Of a stretch of DNA of 64,000 nucleotides, positions 1 to 10,402 are shown piece after piece. The notes beneath the pieces are model-generated. The model did not search any database. It saw only the letters and a program-made list of their open reading frames with translations, and had not been told where the DNA came from. Position 1 is the stretch's first letter. The number at the start of each line of letters is the position of its first letter. Made by a program: the position numbers and the translations under genes. The stretch is from Gonatopus flavifemur (Eukaryota; Arthropoda; Insecta; Hymenoptera; Dryinidae): contig JAFFJZ010000020.1 of NCBI GenBank assembly GCA_018340375.1, forward strand, positions 3,162,001-3,226,000. The letters run 5' to 3'.

Positions 1-1412
1 CACGAATGTCCAACGAGACGGACCATGGGATTTCAATAAATTTAAAAGAGTATGATATTCATCTTATCACATTCAGTATTAATGATAATGACATACGATT
101 CATGATCATAAAATTTAACAGGAACTGAAAATCGAAATCGTTAGAGAATCCAAAGACAAAAATGAATTAGAGTTTGACTTAATTGGATATCCAGCTTCTT
201 TGGCCAATGCGTTCAGAAGGATACTTCTGAGTGAAGTACCTAGCATGGCCATAGAAAAAGTATACATCATCAATAACACCAGCATAATCCAAGATGAAGT
301 TCTTGCACATAGGTAAACGATATTTAATTTTCCCACCTCGGTGTGTGTTACATAGATATTACAATCATATTCATATTCCTATTCAAAGACTTGGGTTAAT
401 TCCATTGAGAGCCGATCCACGCCTTTTCGAATATCCTTCCAAAGATGAGAAAGATGACGAGGAAGTCAGCGATCAGGATACCTTGAGATATGAAATAAAA
501 ATCAGTTGTTCTTGGAATCAGCAAGCTCCAAAAGATTCCAGACGACCTAATGATATATATCGAAACAATAATGGTATGTTATTTTCAATTATTATTATTA
601 TTGTTATAGATATTTAATCTTCAATCACATTTTTATAGTTTATAGTCGAGATATTAAATGGGTACCGATCGGTAGACAAGCCGAAATATATCCTAACGGG
701 GCTTTACAATTTGGTGTATTAGAAAACGATATATTGATCACCAAGATGCGTCCTGGACATGAGTTCCACGCATTTATGCATGCAGTCAAAGGAATCGGCA
801 AAGATCATGCTAAATTTTCACCTGTAGGCAAGTTGAATAAATGTTATTATATATGTGTTGAGCTGTTTCTTGTGAACTTTTAATTGTACGATTCATCTTC
901 CAAAGCTTGAAGCTCGTTGTAGTTTAATGTTTCTTTGAAAAGATAAACGTTCTAATCAAAGATCGCGTTATTAGCCACAGCTACCTACAGATTACTCCCA
1001 GAAATTCAATTAACAAAACCTGTTAGAGGAGAAATGGCGGATCGCTTGAAGAACTGCTTTAGCCCAGGAGTCATAGAAGTAGTAGAAACTAAAAAAGGGA
1101 CTCCAGAATCCCGAGAAGCGAGGGTCAAAAATGCTCGTTACGATAGTTGTTCGCGAAATGCTTTTCGTCATGAAGATCTTAAAGATTCTGTACAATTAGG
1201 CAGAATTCCCGATCATTTTATATGTAAGTATCAAATTTCATCATAATTTCCTCACATTTTTCATAATTCGAAAAAACCCTTGTTATTCTTCTTTTTTAGT
1301 TACAGTGGAGTCTGTAGGAACCTTACCATCGGCTGTATTATTTATAGAAGCCGTAAAAGTATTGAAAGGAAAGTGTAAGACATTCATAGAGGAATTGGAG
1401 AATAATAGTTAA
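1..1412 (+). CDS. POLR1C: RPAC1, shared 40-kDa subunit of RNA polymerases I and III (5' end missing)
   Basis: Exons 1-49, 122-312, 389-573, 639-827, 975-1223 and 1300-1412 join into 324 codons that match the RPAC1 family from its N-terminal region to the stop. Landmarks are [20 protein letters not shown] (alpha-like dimerisation motif), [47 protein letters not shown] and the C-terminal [20 protein letters not shown]1 pairs with RPAC2 as the alpha-like assembly platform of nucleolar Pol I and of Pol III. The human protein is about 346 aa, so roughly 30-40 N-terminal residues lie upstream of base 1. The intron at 828-974 has a GC donor (G|GCAAGT); all others are GT-AG. AATAAA at 1443-1448 is a likely poly(A) signal. 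Family identity is secure; exon ends come from frame and splice motifs. Confidence 0.95.
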
Positions 1413-2945
1413 TTCTATAATTATTTATATATTTTACGATACAATAAATTTTTCACATCGCTAATAATTCCGTTGAGAAATCTTTGTTCTCTGTGTATTT
1501 CCACAAAACTAGGATTGACTATTCAGTCTGTTAACCTTGATCTCCCGAAAAATTCAGAATTAAAAAGAACACAAGTTTCATAAAGCCGAGTTAAAAACAA
1601 TTTTACTAAATTTATTGAATGACGCTAAAGTACAGCATATTTTGTGTGTTACTGATAAATCCTCATATTCTATTAGTTTTTCACCTTCAGTCTGTAAATC
1701 AGATAGAAAATAATTCATCAAGGATTTATATAAACTAAAAGAAAATACACAAATATCATAGAAGCATAATTTTATTTTCATTTCTATGAAATAAATATTT
1801 TACAGTTCCAAATATTATCCAATATTTCAAACTTTCAAACTACGATGAAAGTAGACAACAAAGGATTCTCCAAATAAGGATGACACATAAAGAAAATTCT
1901 TAAGTATCAAATTATGTATGTTGATAGAAATATTTAGGTATAGTTTTTGTTTTTTTTTTTAAATTATAAGTATGTATATATACAACAGCTGTACATACAT
2001 TTTCATAATACCACTTCTCTTTATATCACTGTTTATACTGTGTGAATCTTTAAAGATGCATCATTATGAAAATCTGATTTATATTACAATTATATTGCAT
2101 CGTTAGAGACTGTTGAAAACATGTAATATTTAGATAAATTCCATATTGTTATCCAGTGTTTGTTTTTCAATATTTCTAATGTACATAGGATCATCTGTGT
2201 GCAAGGTATTCATGACATTGATTCAAAGATCTGTGTTATTGAATCACAAATGCATAACAGAAATATTAATTGATCGTGAAGTTGGAATGATTATTCCTAA
2301 AAACATATAATACAGTTTATTGAGTGTATCTTCATTATTTTCAACCAGAATCTTTTGATTCCTTTTTCGAGTTTACCTTCGTTTCATTACATAAGAGTTC
2401 CAAATATGTTTTTTCAATATTCAATCACGGGGATCAAAGTATATATTATGCATGGAAAAAATAATTATAAAATGATAACATTCAAAGTAATCAATTTCTT
2501 TGATTTAATGCTATTCACGATCATTTATTTGTGACGAGTATAATGAAAACGTGCTCTGAATTGCTTCAAAAGATACACCACGGATGAAATCCATACATAG
2601 GATGTTTGGAAAGTGCAGGATCTTTTTGTTTAAAAGTAATAACACCAAATTCAGGCACTTTCAAACTTTCTTCATATTCAAGCGTTCAAGCTCTATTTCC
2701 TTTATTCTTTCTAACCAATGATTGCGTGACTGATATTCCATGATTTTCATACTAGTCTGTGTCTGTTCTCTGTCAATCAAAGAAAAATGCATATCGCAAC
2801 TTGTCATCCCGTTAATTAAAATTCTAAATATGAAATTTGAAGGAGAAAAAGCACATTGTACCTCGTTAAATTCTAGTTACGTAAAAACATTACATTGAAT
2901 ATTATACATACATATTTATTAGGTAAAAAATTTTTTATGCGATCA
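1413..2945. other. Convergent 3' intergenic region (POLR1C / LETM1)
   Basis: This AT-rich stretch holds no supportable coding sequence. AATAAA at 1443-1448 (+) serves POLR1C, and AATAAA on the minus strand at 2920-2915 lies about 30 bases past the LETM1 stop. The remainder has only short random open frames and A/T runs. Confidence 0.6.
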
Positions 2946-5900
2946 TCACAATTGTTTAGAACCTTCTGCTTTCTTGGTTGTTGGAGGTACGCTTGTTGAA
3001 GTTATCGAGGGTTCCGGAGTGGTATTAGGTTTAATATTGTTTTGTAAAACTGTAGATGATTTATCTCGACTAATACTCTCAGTTGAGGATGGGGGCAATG
3101 CAGAGTCACCTTCTTTACATAATTTGGTATCTGTCGTTTCTGGTGTGTTGGGTATCGACACGACGGATTCGTCTTTTTTAGTTTCCGCGTCTTTAGCAAG
3201 TTTTTGTTCCTTTTGCAAAGCTTTCTGCATTTGCTCTTCAACTTCCAACACTTCCTCTTTATCGAGTAAATCTATCAACTCGTCAACTTGTGTCTTACTC
3301 AACTTCACATCTTCCTTTCCAATAAGCTCTATGACCTATAAGGAAAAATTTCACAATTAAAAAAACGAATTTTGTTTGTCTTTTGTAATAATATCGATCA
3401 ATACCTTCAGAACATCTTCGATTTTAATCGCTCCATCCCTATCGTCATCGATTTTACCTAAAATTTCTGTCATACGAGCTAAACGGAATTCATCAGGTAC
3501 ATTTTGGATTTTCTTTATAACTGCGATCAATTCGTCTATCTTGACCAATTCTTCAACCGCCTTGGCATCTACTTTTTTATCAGATTCCAAGGCCTCTATC
3601 TTTTGTTTCACTTGTTTCTCTGATTGTTCTAGCTCTGCCAAAACTGCATCCATCTTGTTTATCATTTTATTAACCCTATTGAACAATCTTTTTGCTCCTT
3701 TCGATACTTTGATGTTCTCGATATCGGTCTGTCCTTTAGCTTCTGCTTTTATTTGATACAATTCTTGTAGGTCTTCTTGATAATCCGCCATCTCCTCTTT
3801 CAGTTCTTTCAATTCTTCTTTTTCTACAACCATCTTTTTGTTGTCCTAATAACAACACATAGATTTAATAAACTATGCAATAATAGGGTTAAAAAATGTA
3901 ACAACAAAACAATACCAAAAAATCTTACCTTGCCCAGAGAATCCAAAGCTTGTTCAAGAACTTTAACATCGGTTGACGTAATTTCGTCTTTTTTAGTTGC
4001 CTGCGTCGAAGGAGTAGGCTGTGGCGCAGTTTCCTTCTGCTTCTGCTCTTCCTGTCTTTCCTCTTCTATTCTTCGTTCTTCCAGTTTGATGATTTCTATA
4101 TTTGTCCTATGATCCACTTTACCCTCTTTTTCTCCAATAGCACCCTTAGTACGCGCCACTACGGCATCCGGTAGAGCGGAAATGGTAGCCTTGAGTTTAT
4201 CCGACATTGGAATCGTTTCAGGTACCATCAAAGCTCTTGAAAGAAGTAACAAAGTCGGAGGAACTTTTTTATTCAAACTAAGATCTAACCATTGCGATAA
4301 CTGTTCTCTCAATCGACTTTCGGGCATTCCGTAAGCGCGCATACCCCGTGCTCTGCACGCTTGTTGTAATTCACTTCTCGTTAAAGAATCAACTCCTTCT
4401 TTTTCGATAAGCTGTGAAATGAAACATCATTATCATCATTGTTACATTTTTTATAAATTCTCAAAAAATTGATACGATATTTCGTAAACTCACTTTATCG
4501 TCAGCGGACAGGCTTCGAAGTTTCATTCTCAGTAGGAAACGTAAAAAGTTGGTTGTACCAAGAGTTTGTACATCCAAAACTCGGCATAAAGCTACCAATT
4601 GGGGCCGAGACAGAGAATCCAAAGTAATTTCGTCTTCGAAAAGTTTGCTGAATTTCATTATTTCTTCGTTGCTAGCGACGGCACCCGTCGATCGAAGTTT
4701 GTAAAAGAATTCGGAAAATTCTTTTGCTTTTTCAGAATTATGGTCGGATGATTGTACTGCCATATCATCCAATGTCTGTTGTAGAAATTTTGCGACTTCT
4801 ATTTTTACCTTGAAAGATGAGAAGAATTCTAAAGATTTGTGGGAAACTTACTGGGTTTGAAAAAAAAAGTTCAATTATACCTTTAACGCTTGTTTAAGTT
4901 TATCCTCTTTGTCTGTTGCAGTTTGAAAGGTCGATGGTAACATTCCAGGGAAGAATTTTATTGCAAAGGGCAATAAAAATTCCATAAATGGGACGATAAT
5001 GAAGACGGAAAAGGGTATTAATCGAAACATATCTCCTGTTGTTTTGACGAGCTGAAAAGAAAGAATTTGTAGCAATAGCATAACAGTAGCATTTATTACA
5101 AATCCTTGCAATGAAAAAAAAACAAAAGAGAGTACAAAATGAGTCATATCGAAGTGTGATGCAATTGGCATTGGAGTTATATAATAATGTATTAAATAAT
5201 ACAAGCAATAATTATAAACATTAGAGAACAAAGTGAGATATGATATTTTGTGCAATAGAATTTTATTGTAAAAAAAATGTCTGTCTGCCAACTGATAATT
5301 GGAGAAGGTACCAATTGCATGACCTTGACCTAATCTTTTATGTTGCTGTATACAAGTGGAATTATTAATTCACATATCGCTTACCAATCTATGCTCTCTT
5401 CGACTCAAATCTTTACCCTGAAGAATTCTCCAAATAAGTTTGGCAGAAACTTTCATATCGAGACCTAACAATCTAAATCCATGATAATAATGTAAAATTT
5501 CTGCTTTTACTTTGTCCCAAATGGAACGTTTAACCACTACTGTTTTTTCGGTCGTTTGCATCGGAGCTGCTGTTTTAATTTCATCCATTTTCTCCTTTTG
5601 TTCTTTTTGTTCCTTAATATTTTTCACAGTATCCTCCACTTTAGATGATGATTCTTGCCCCCTCCATTCAGGAGTGTTGTAAAAACTACGAGTTTGTAAA
5701 AGTAATACATCGTTGTGTTGTAATATCGCAAGGATCGGAGAAATTGGTGGGTTTGTTTCAGTAATCGTTCGTCGTTTGGTATAAGGGAGAACGGAGGTTG
5801 AACATTGAGGTGAATGAGTTTTATTTATCCATAACTTGGTACAATAATATTCTGGAAAAAACAAATGTTATTTAAATTTATAAACTATACGGTCAATTAC

Positions 5901-6206
5901 TTTAAATGACAAATCAGAAATCGAATGTCGTACAAAACAATAATGGAAAATATATAAGAAACATGTAAGATATAAACTTACATGCCGCGCATACGTGTAA
6001 TAAAATGACATTAATGACATGCAAATTTATGTTTTGTCATCATTATATAAAGGCACTCGAACATTGATATCGATATCGTATAAATATAGAGCATTAATGA
6101 GGAAAATAATATTTCTTCAATCAATATTTAAAGAGTAATAATACTTACGTCTAATGATTTTACGATTCCCGTGGGATATTACTTTCGTGTGGATGAGGGA
6201 GTTCAT
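2946..6206 (-). CDS. LETM1: LETM1, mitochondrial inner-membrane cation/proton exchanger
   Basis: Seven exons (6206-6149, 5851-5385, 5051-4881, 4808-4494, 4411-3929, 3845-3405, 3335-2946) give 774 codons; human LETM1 is 739 aa. The basic N terminus fits a mitochondrial presequence. Exon 3 carries the single membrane segment (about residues 186-210, LIPFSVFIIVPFMEFLLPF). Exons 4-5 hold the LETM1/ribosome-binding region, including ELQQACRARGMRAYG and LSQWLDLSL. Exon 6 is coiled-coil rich and ends in an EF-hand loop with D631, D633, D635, G636, I638 and D642, the last being Asp instead of the usual Glu. The tail is a Ser/Thr/Pro-rich acidic region. The family exchanges K+ or Ca2+ for H+ and maintains mitochondrial volume. 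The gene converges on POLR1C and diverges from ORC1. Minus-strand AATAAA is at 2920-2915. The start is the first ATG in a small first exon with a good donor. Confidence 0.93.
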
Positions 6207-6591
6207 TGTAAAAATTTCTATTGATTGAATTTCTTATTTGAATTTTTATTAATTATGAAAGCGTGACCGTCAAAATACTTAGCGGAGAATGACCATTAGA
6301 CATCTTGCATCGTGAAGATAGTAACATACAGTAACATATCCGCACACACTTCTTTTTCGTAGGTTATTGAAGGTTAGTTTTCTAGATCAATTTAAAAATT
6401 TGATCGCGTGAGTTTGGATGGTGGATTTAGGGTGCGTTCCAAAATTTCCTAAATCGAATTTCATGCCTTCTCTTTTTATTCAATCGCGAAAAAGCGAGAC
6501 GACATAAAATAAGAGCTGACGAATTAAGGAACGCAACCTTTCTTCGTTGGCATCAGGGGGCATCAGGGTGATGTCCCATAGAATCAAAAAT

Positions 6592-6686
6592 ATGCGAATT
6601 GCGTTGTGCGGAACCGATGTTTGAAAAGAGAGGTCACTAGTCATCTCTCTTTTCAACCTTCGCTTTTGCACAACGCAATACGCATC
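6592..6686. repeat. Small foldback repeat 1 (LETM1-ORC1 spacer)
   Basis: The arms ATGCGAATTGCGTTGTGC (6592-6609) and GCACAACGCAATACGCAT (6667-6684) are inverted copies, and an inner TTGAAAAGAGAG / CTCTCTTTTCAA pair continues the dyad to a few bases at the centre. The size is that of a MITE. No target-site duplication could be assigned. Confidence 0.6.
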
Positions 6687-6922
6687 TTTTTAGCTGGGTG
6701 AGACATGGTGGGAAATCACCAGGAATGAAAATCTATGTGTCACGAAAAGTTTTCGACAGTAATTTACATGTAAAATACACGTGTAGAATACATAGATTAC
6801 AGTAAATTACGTGCTTTACAAGGTATATTACAGTATTTTACCTGTAGTTTACTTGTGAAGTATCATGTAGATTACAAGAGGTAAAATTACTTGCCCATCC
6901 CTGGACACCACCCTCAGCTGGT

Positions 6923-7071
6923 ACCGCGGTAGAACCGCGATTGTCCCGACAGCGTGTCGCCCGAAATTTCCTGATTCGTTGAAAACTAGTACTTTTTAGG
7001 AAAACCGTTAGAAAGTACTAGTTTTCAACGAATCAGGAAATTTCGAGACAATCGCGGTCTACCTCGCATCG
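6923..7071. repeat. Small foldback repeat 2, long hairpin
   Basis: The left arm includes GAAATTTCCTGATTCGTTGA followed by AAACTAGTACTTT; the right arm is its exact complement (AAAGTACTAGTTTTCAACG...). Outer GCGATTGTC / GACAATCGCGGT blocks extend the dyad. The left arm has about 15 extra bases near 6948-6962. A recent miniature hairpin element is likely. Confidence 0.7.
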
Positions 7072-7076
7072 CTGGC

Positions 7077-7269
7077 ACTCAGTGTTGTGATACTCATCGA
7101 GCTGGGAAATCGCAGCTTGGTCACGTGATTACGTTTTATACTGACACATGTGAGCGCTCTCATGGGTGAACCGCTCACCGACAAGAACACATACATGTGT
7201 TGGTGCAAAGCGTAGTCACGTGACCAAGCTGCGATTTCCCAGCTCGACGAATATCACAACACTGCTGGT
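7077..7269. repeat. Small foldback repeat 3
   Basis: The left arm 7077-7133 contains CGAGCTGGGAAATCGCAGCT then TGGTCACGTGA; the right arm 7211-7269 contains TCACGTGACCAAGCTGCGAT then TTCCCAGCTCG. The pairing is nearly perfect over about 55 bases around a loop of about 75 bases. It lies 6 bases from the previous foldback. Confidence 0.7.
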
Positions 7270-7503
7270 ACTCGCGTACTTGATACGCTGGTTCCATTTT
7301 AAATGTTTAATATACATCACGGTGACTAATTCTCAAATTTCTCAACTTTTCTCATTGGTTATTTTTTCAATAAAACACTGTGATGGGTTGATCTAACGGA
7401 AAAAGTGCATAAATTATGCATAGTTGATCACTCTGGTATAAATACTCTTCAAGACTAGTTTTGGAACATACTTCTTAGCATGTGGCAAACAAAAGAACAA
7501 CAA

Positions 7504-7643
7504 CGGTAAAGGAGTAAGCACACAAATGCACTAAGCGGAAAATAGCATAAGTATAAGCATAACGTGATGCGCAGAACCTATTTCTAAGGTTCTGCGCATC
7601 CGACTTGTGCTTATGTCAAATGCTTATTCATTTATGTGTTTAG
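7504..7643. repeat. Small foldback repeat 4
   Basis: A perfect core hairpin, GATGCGCAGAACCT (7569-7582) with AGGTTCTGCGCATC (7590-7603), is extended by imperfect pairing of CACAAATGCACTAAGC, AGCATAAGTATAAGC and similar blocks out to about 7504 and 7643. Confidence 0.55.
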
Positions 7644-8044
7644 TCCTTTAGTGATTTGAAAACAATAATTGCACTAGCGCTAATAGATTTTATAAACGAT
7701 AAGGATAGGCACTGTCAAACAAAAGCCGGTATTTGATTTAAATGTAATAACAATGAATTCTCACTATAACCTAAAGTTTTTTGTTTTTCATTCTCATTAA
7801 CACTTTCCCTCCAAATTTTTATGTACGTCAATGATTGTTTTCTATCGAATAGATGGTTACTTTAATTTCACATCATTACCATGCGATAAAATGATCTATG
7901 TTGGCTTTTACAGAGAGAATGAATTGCACCTAGTCAGTGAAAGAGAAAAAGAAGGAGAGACACAAACATTGTAATATAATCATCAACCATTCGTCCTTCC
8001 ATAAAAACAAGCTACATTAGAATTGGGATATCATTTTATACAGA

Positions 8045-10402
8045 ATGACGAGGAAGAGTAGGTCTAAGGGTATCTCAACTCGACCACAGATTCAGGCAAG
8101 CTCGCAAAGATCGAGCTCTGATTTTGACACTTCAAGGAGCCCCGAAGTACAGCAAAGCACTCGTGTATCGAGACGTGGAAGGCCTCAGCCCAATTGCAAA
8201 AAATACATTTCCGAGGAAGATCAATTACCTGCTAAGAAACAAAAATCTAGTTCATCTCGTCGAAACTGTACTACCAGAAAATCTGTATCCGAGAATGAGA
8301 GTGTCTTTACCGGGACTCCAATGCAGAGAACTCGAAGTGCTTCGAAGAGGGATACACACAAGAATGACGACGAATTTCTTCCACTTGATTTGCCACAATG
8401 TTCCAACAAAGACAATCATACATTTACTCCTAAGAAACAAAATTCCAGTGCGACTCGTCAAATCTGTACTCCCAGGATTTCTGTATCCGAGAATGAAAGC
8501 CCGGTTACCGCGACCCCAAAACGCAGAACTCGGACTGCTTCGAAGAGGGATGCACACGAAGATAGCGATGAATTTTGTCCACCCGCTTTGCAAGAATATT
8601 TCAACAAAGAAAATTTCGAAAATTGTGCGACTGATACGGATATTTATAAAACTCCTACCAAAAGTAGAAAGTCTAGAACCGAAAAAACTGTAACGCCTAG
8701 AAGATCAATATTGAAAAGCAAAAAGAAGTCTACCACAGTAAAATCACAAAATCTAAAAAGTCCTGTCGCTACTCCAAAATTAAAGATCAAACTGAAACTA
8801 GGGTCTTTGACTCCTTCCATGCAGAAAAGATTTGAAAATTTGGTCATAGCGACGACCCCTCTGCAAGAGGCTAGATCTCGGCTGCACGTCAGTGCTGTTC
8901 CCAAATCGTTACCTTGCAGAGAAGTAGAGTTCAATGATATTTATTCGTTTTTAGAGAACAAATTGAGAGATAAAATGGGTGGGTGAGTATTCTAATGTTC
9001 TCTATTGGATGTTTATGAATTTGCAAACGTATTTTTTTTCTCTTTTATAGGTGCTTTTATATAAGTGGAGTACCAGGTACAGGAAAAACTGCTACCGTTA
9101 AAGAAGCTATTAAATGTCTGCAGAGGGCTGTGATCAAGGGAAAACTCGATGAATTTCAATTTATAGAAATCAATGGGATGAGATTGACCGAACCAAGACA
9201 GGCTTATGTACAAATATTGAAACAATTGACTAACGAAACTCGGACTTGGGAGCAAGCCTACGATATTTTACAAAGGAGATTTTCTAAAAATCCACACCAC
9301 GCCATGATGACTTTGTTACTTGTGGATGAAGTAAGTTCCTATTCTCTGTGTATCAATTATCAAGAATTTTCCTCATGCATTATTCATGTTCCAACGACAC
9401 AGCTTGATCTTCTGTACACCAAGCGTCAGGATGTAATTTACAATCTCTTGGATTGGCCCACAACAGCCTCAGCAAAATTAGTAGTCATTACGATAGCCAA
9501 TACCATGGATTTACCGGAACGAGTATTAATGGGTAGAGTCGCGTCCCGTTTAGGATTATCGCGGTTAACGTTCCAACCGTACACTCATCAACAATTACAA
9601 AAAATAGTATTAACGAGACTTAAAAATATTGACGCTTTTCAAGGGAAAGCTGTGGAATTTATTGCAAGGTGAGAAAATTGATATCGAACGGGAAAGGAAG
9701 ATCGTTTTCACGACTTTGATATAAATTTATAGAAAAATATCAGCGGTGTCCGGAGACGCTCGTCGAGCTTTGGACATTTGTCGACGTGCTGCGGAAATCG
9801 CAGAATATCGAGGAGAAGAAATGGTAAAGCTGCAAGATGTGGCAGAAGCTTTATCAGAGATGATAGCCAGTTCAAAAGTACAAGCTATACAGAATTGTTC
9901 GACGATGGAACAGCTATTTTTGCAAGCTGTAAGCGGAGAGATATCAAGAACCGGATTCAATGAAGTGCGTTTTAATAAAGTGTACGAGCAGCTGCTGTTT
10001 TTGTGCTCTTTCAATGGTACGTATGAATCAAGGTTCGTAACAAAATTATCGTACATTTCGTTCATTGAATTACCTATCCCCATAGAATTACAGATATGAT
10101 TGGGTCTATAAAAGAAAAAAAAATAGATCAATTAACGCCGTGTACGATAATTTGTCACGAACCCTGGTATAAATTGGATTACAAATTATTGCAGTTGGCA
10201 AGATAAATTAATTCATCTCAGAAATATTTTTACAGGTATAGAACAACCTAACATGTCACAAGTATTCGCCGTTTGTTCAAGACTGAGTTCCAGCAGATTG
10301 TTGATATGTGAACATCCGAGATACGATATCCACATGAAATTGTTATTGAATGTTTCTCAGGATGATGTTCATTATGCTTTACAGTCACTGGATATACCAT
10401 GA
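8045..10402 (+). CDS. ORC1: Origin recognition complex subunit 1, short form without BAH domain
   Basis: Exons 8045-8982, 9051-9330, 9403-9668, 9733-10016 and 10236-10402 give 644 codons. The C-terminal half is a typical ORC1/CDC6 AAA+ ATPase: Walker A GVPGTGKT (residues 319-326), Walker B LLLVDE (ending at residue 406), sensor-1 region [15 protein letters not shown], then [16 protein letters not shown], and a winged helix ending [17 protein letters not shown]. The N-terminal ~310 residues are basic and probably disordered, with many S/T-P sites near basic residues (CDK-like) and a KEN motif; two ~66-residue blocks starting near 8234 and 8432 are tandem duplicates. Fly and human ORC1 are about 860-920 aa and start with a BAH domain that I cannot find here. 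ORC1 loads MCM helicase at replication origins in the nucleus. AATAAA is at 10485-10490. Confidence 0.93.

Larger units (their letters stand above)
6207..8044. other. Divergent LETM1/ORC1 intergenic region with a foldback cluster
   Basis: About 1.8 kb between two divergent genes, so both promoters should lie here, but no clear core promoter motif was recognised. The middle is filled by four independent hairpin-forming repeats (listed separately). Bases 6740-6900 are low-complexity variants of a GTAAATTAC-like motif on both strands. No coding sequence is supportable. Confidence 0.55.

Noticed and set aside
823..828. GT donor (CCT|GTAGGC) for POLR1C intron 4
   Set aside because: It would need an acceptor that supplies the conserved Val and keeps frame; none exists, whereas the GC donor joins perfectly.
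8124..8934. Long frames of 96-189 codons overlapping ORC1 exon 1 in other frames
   Set aside because: Shadows of the ORC1 coding sequence; the codon pattern, splice sites and family match all support only the 8045 frame.
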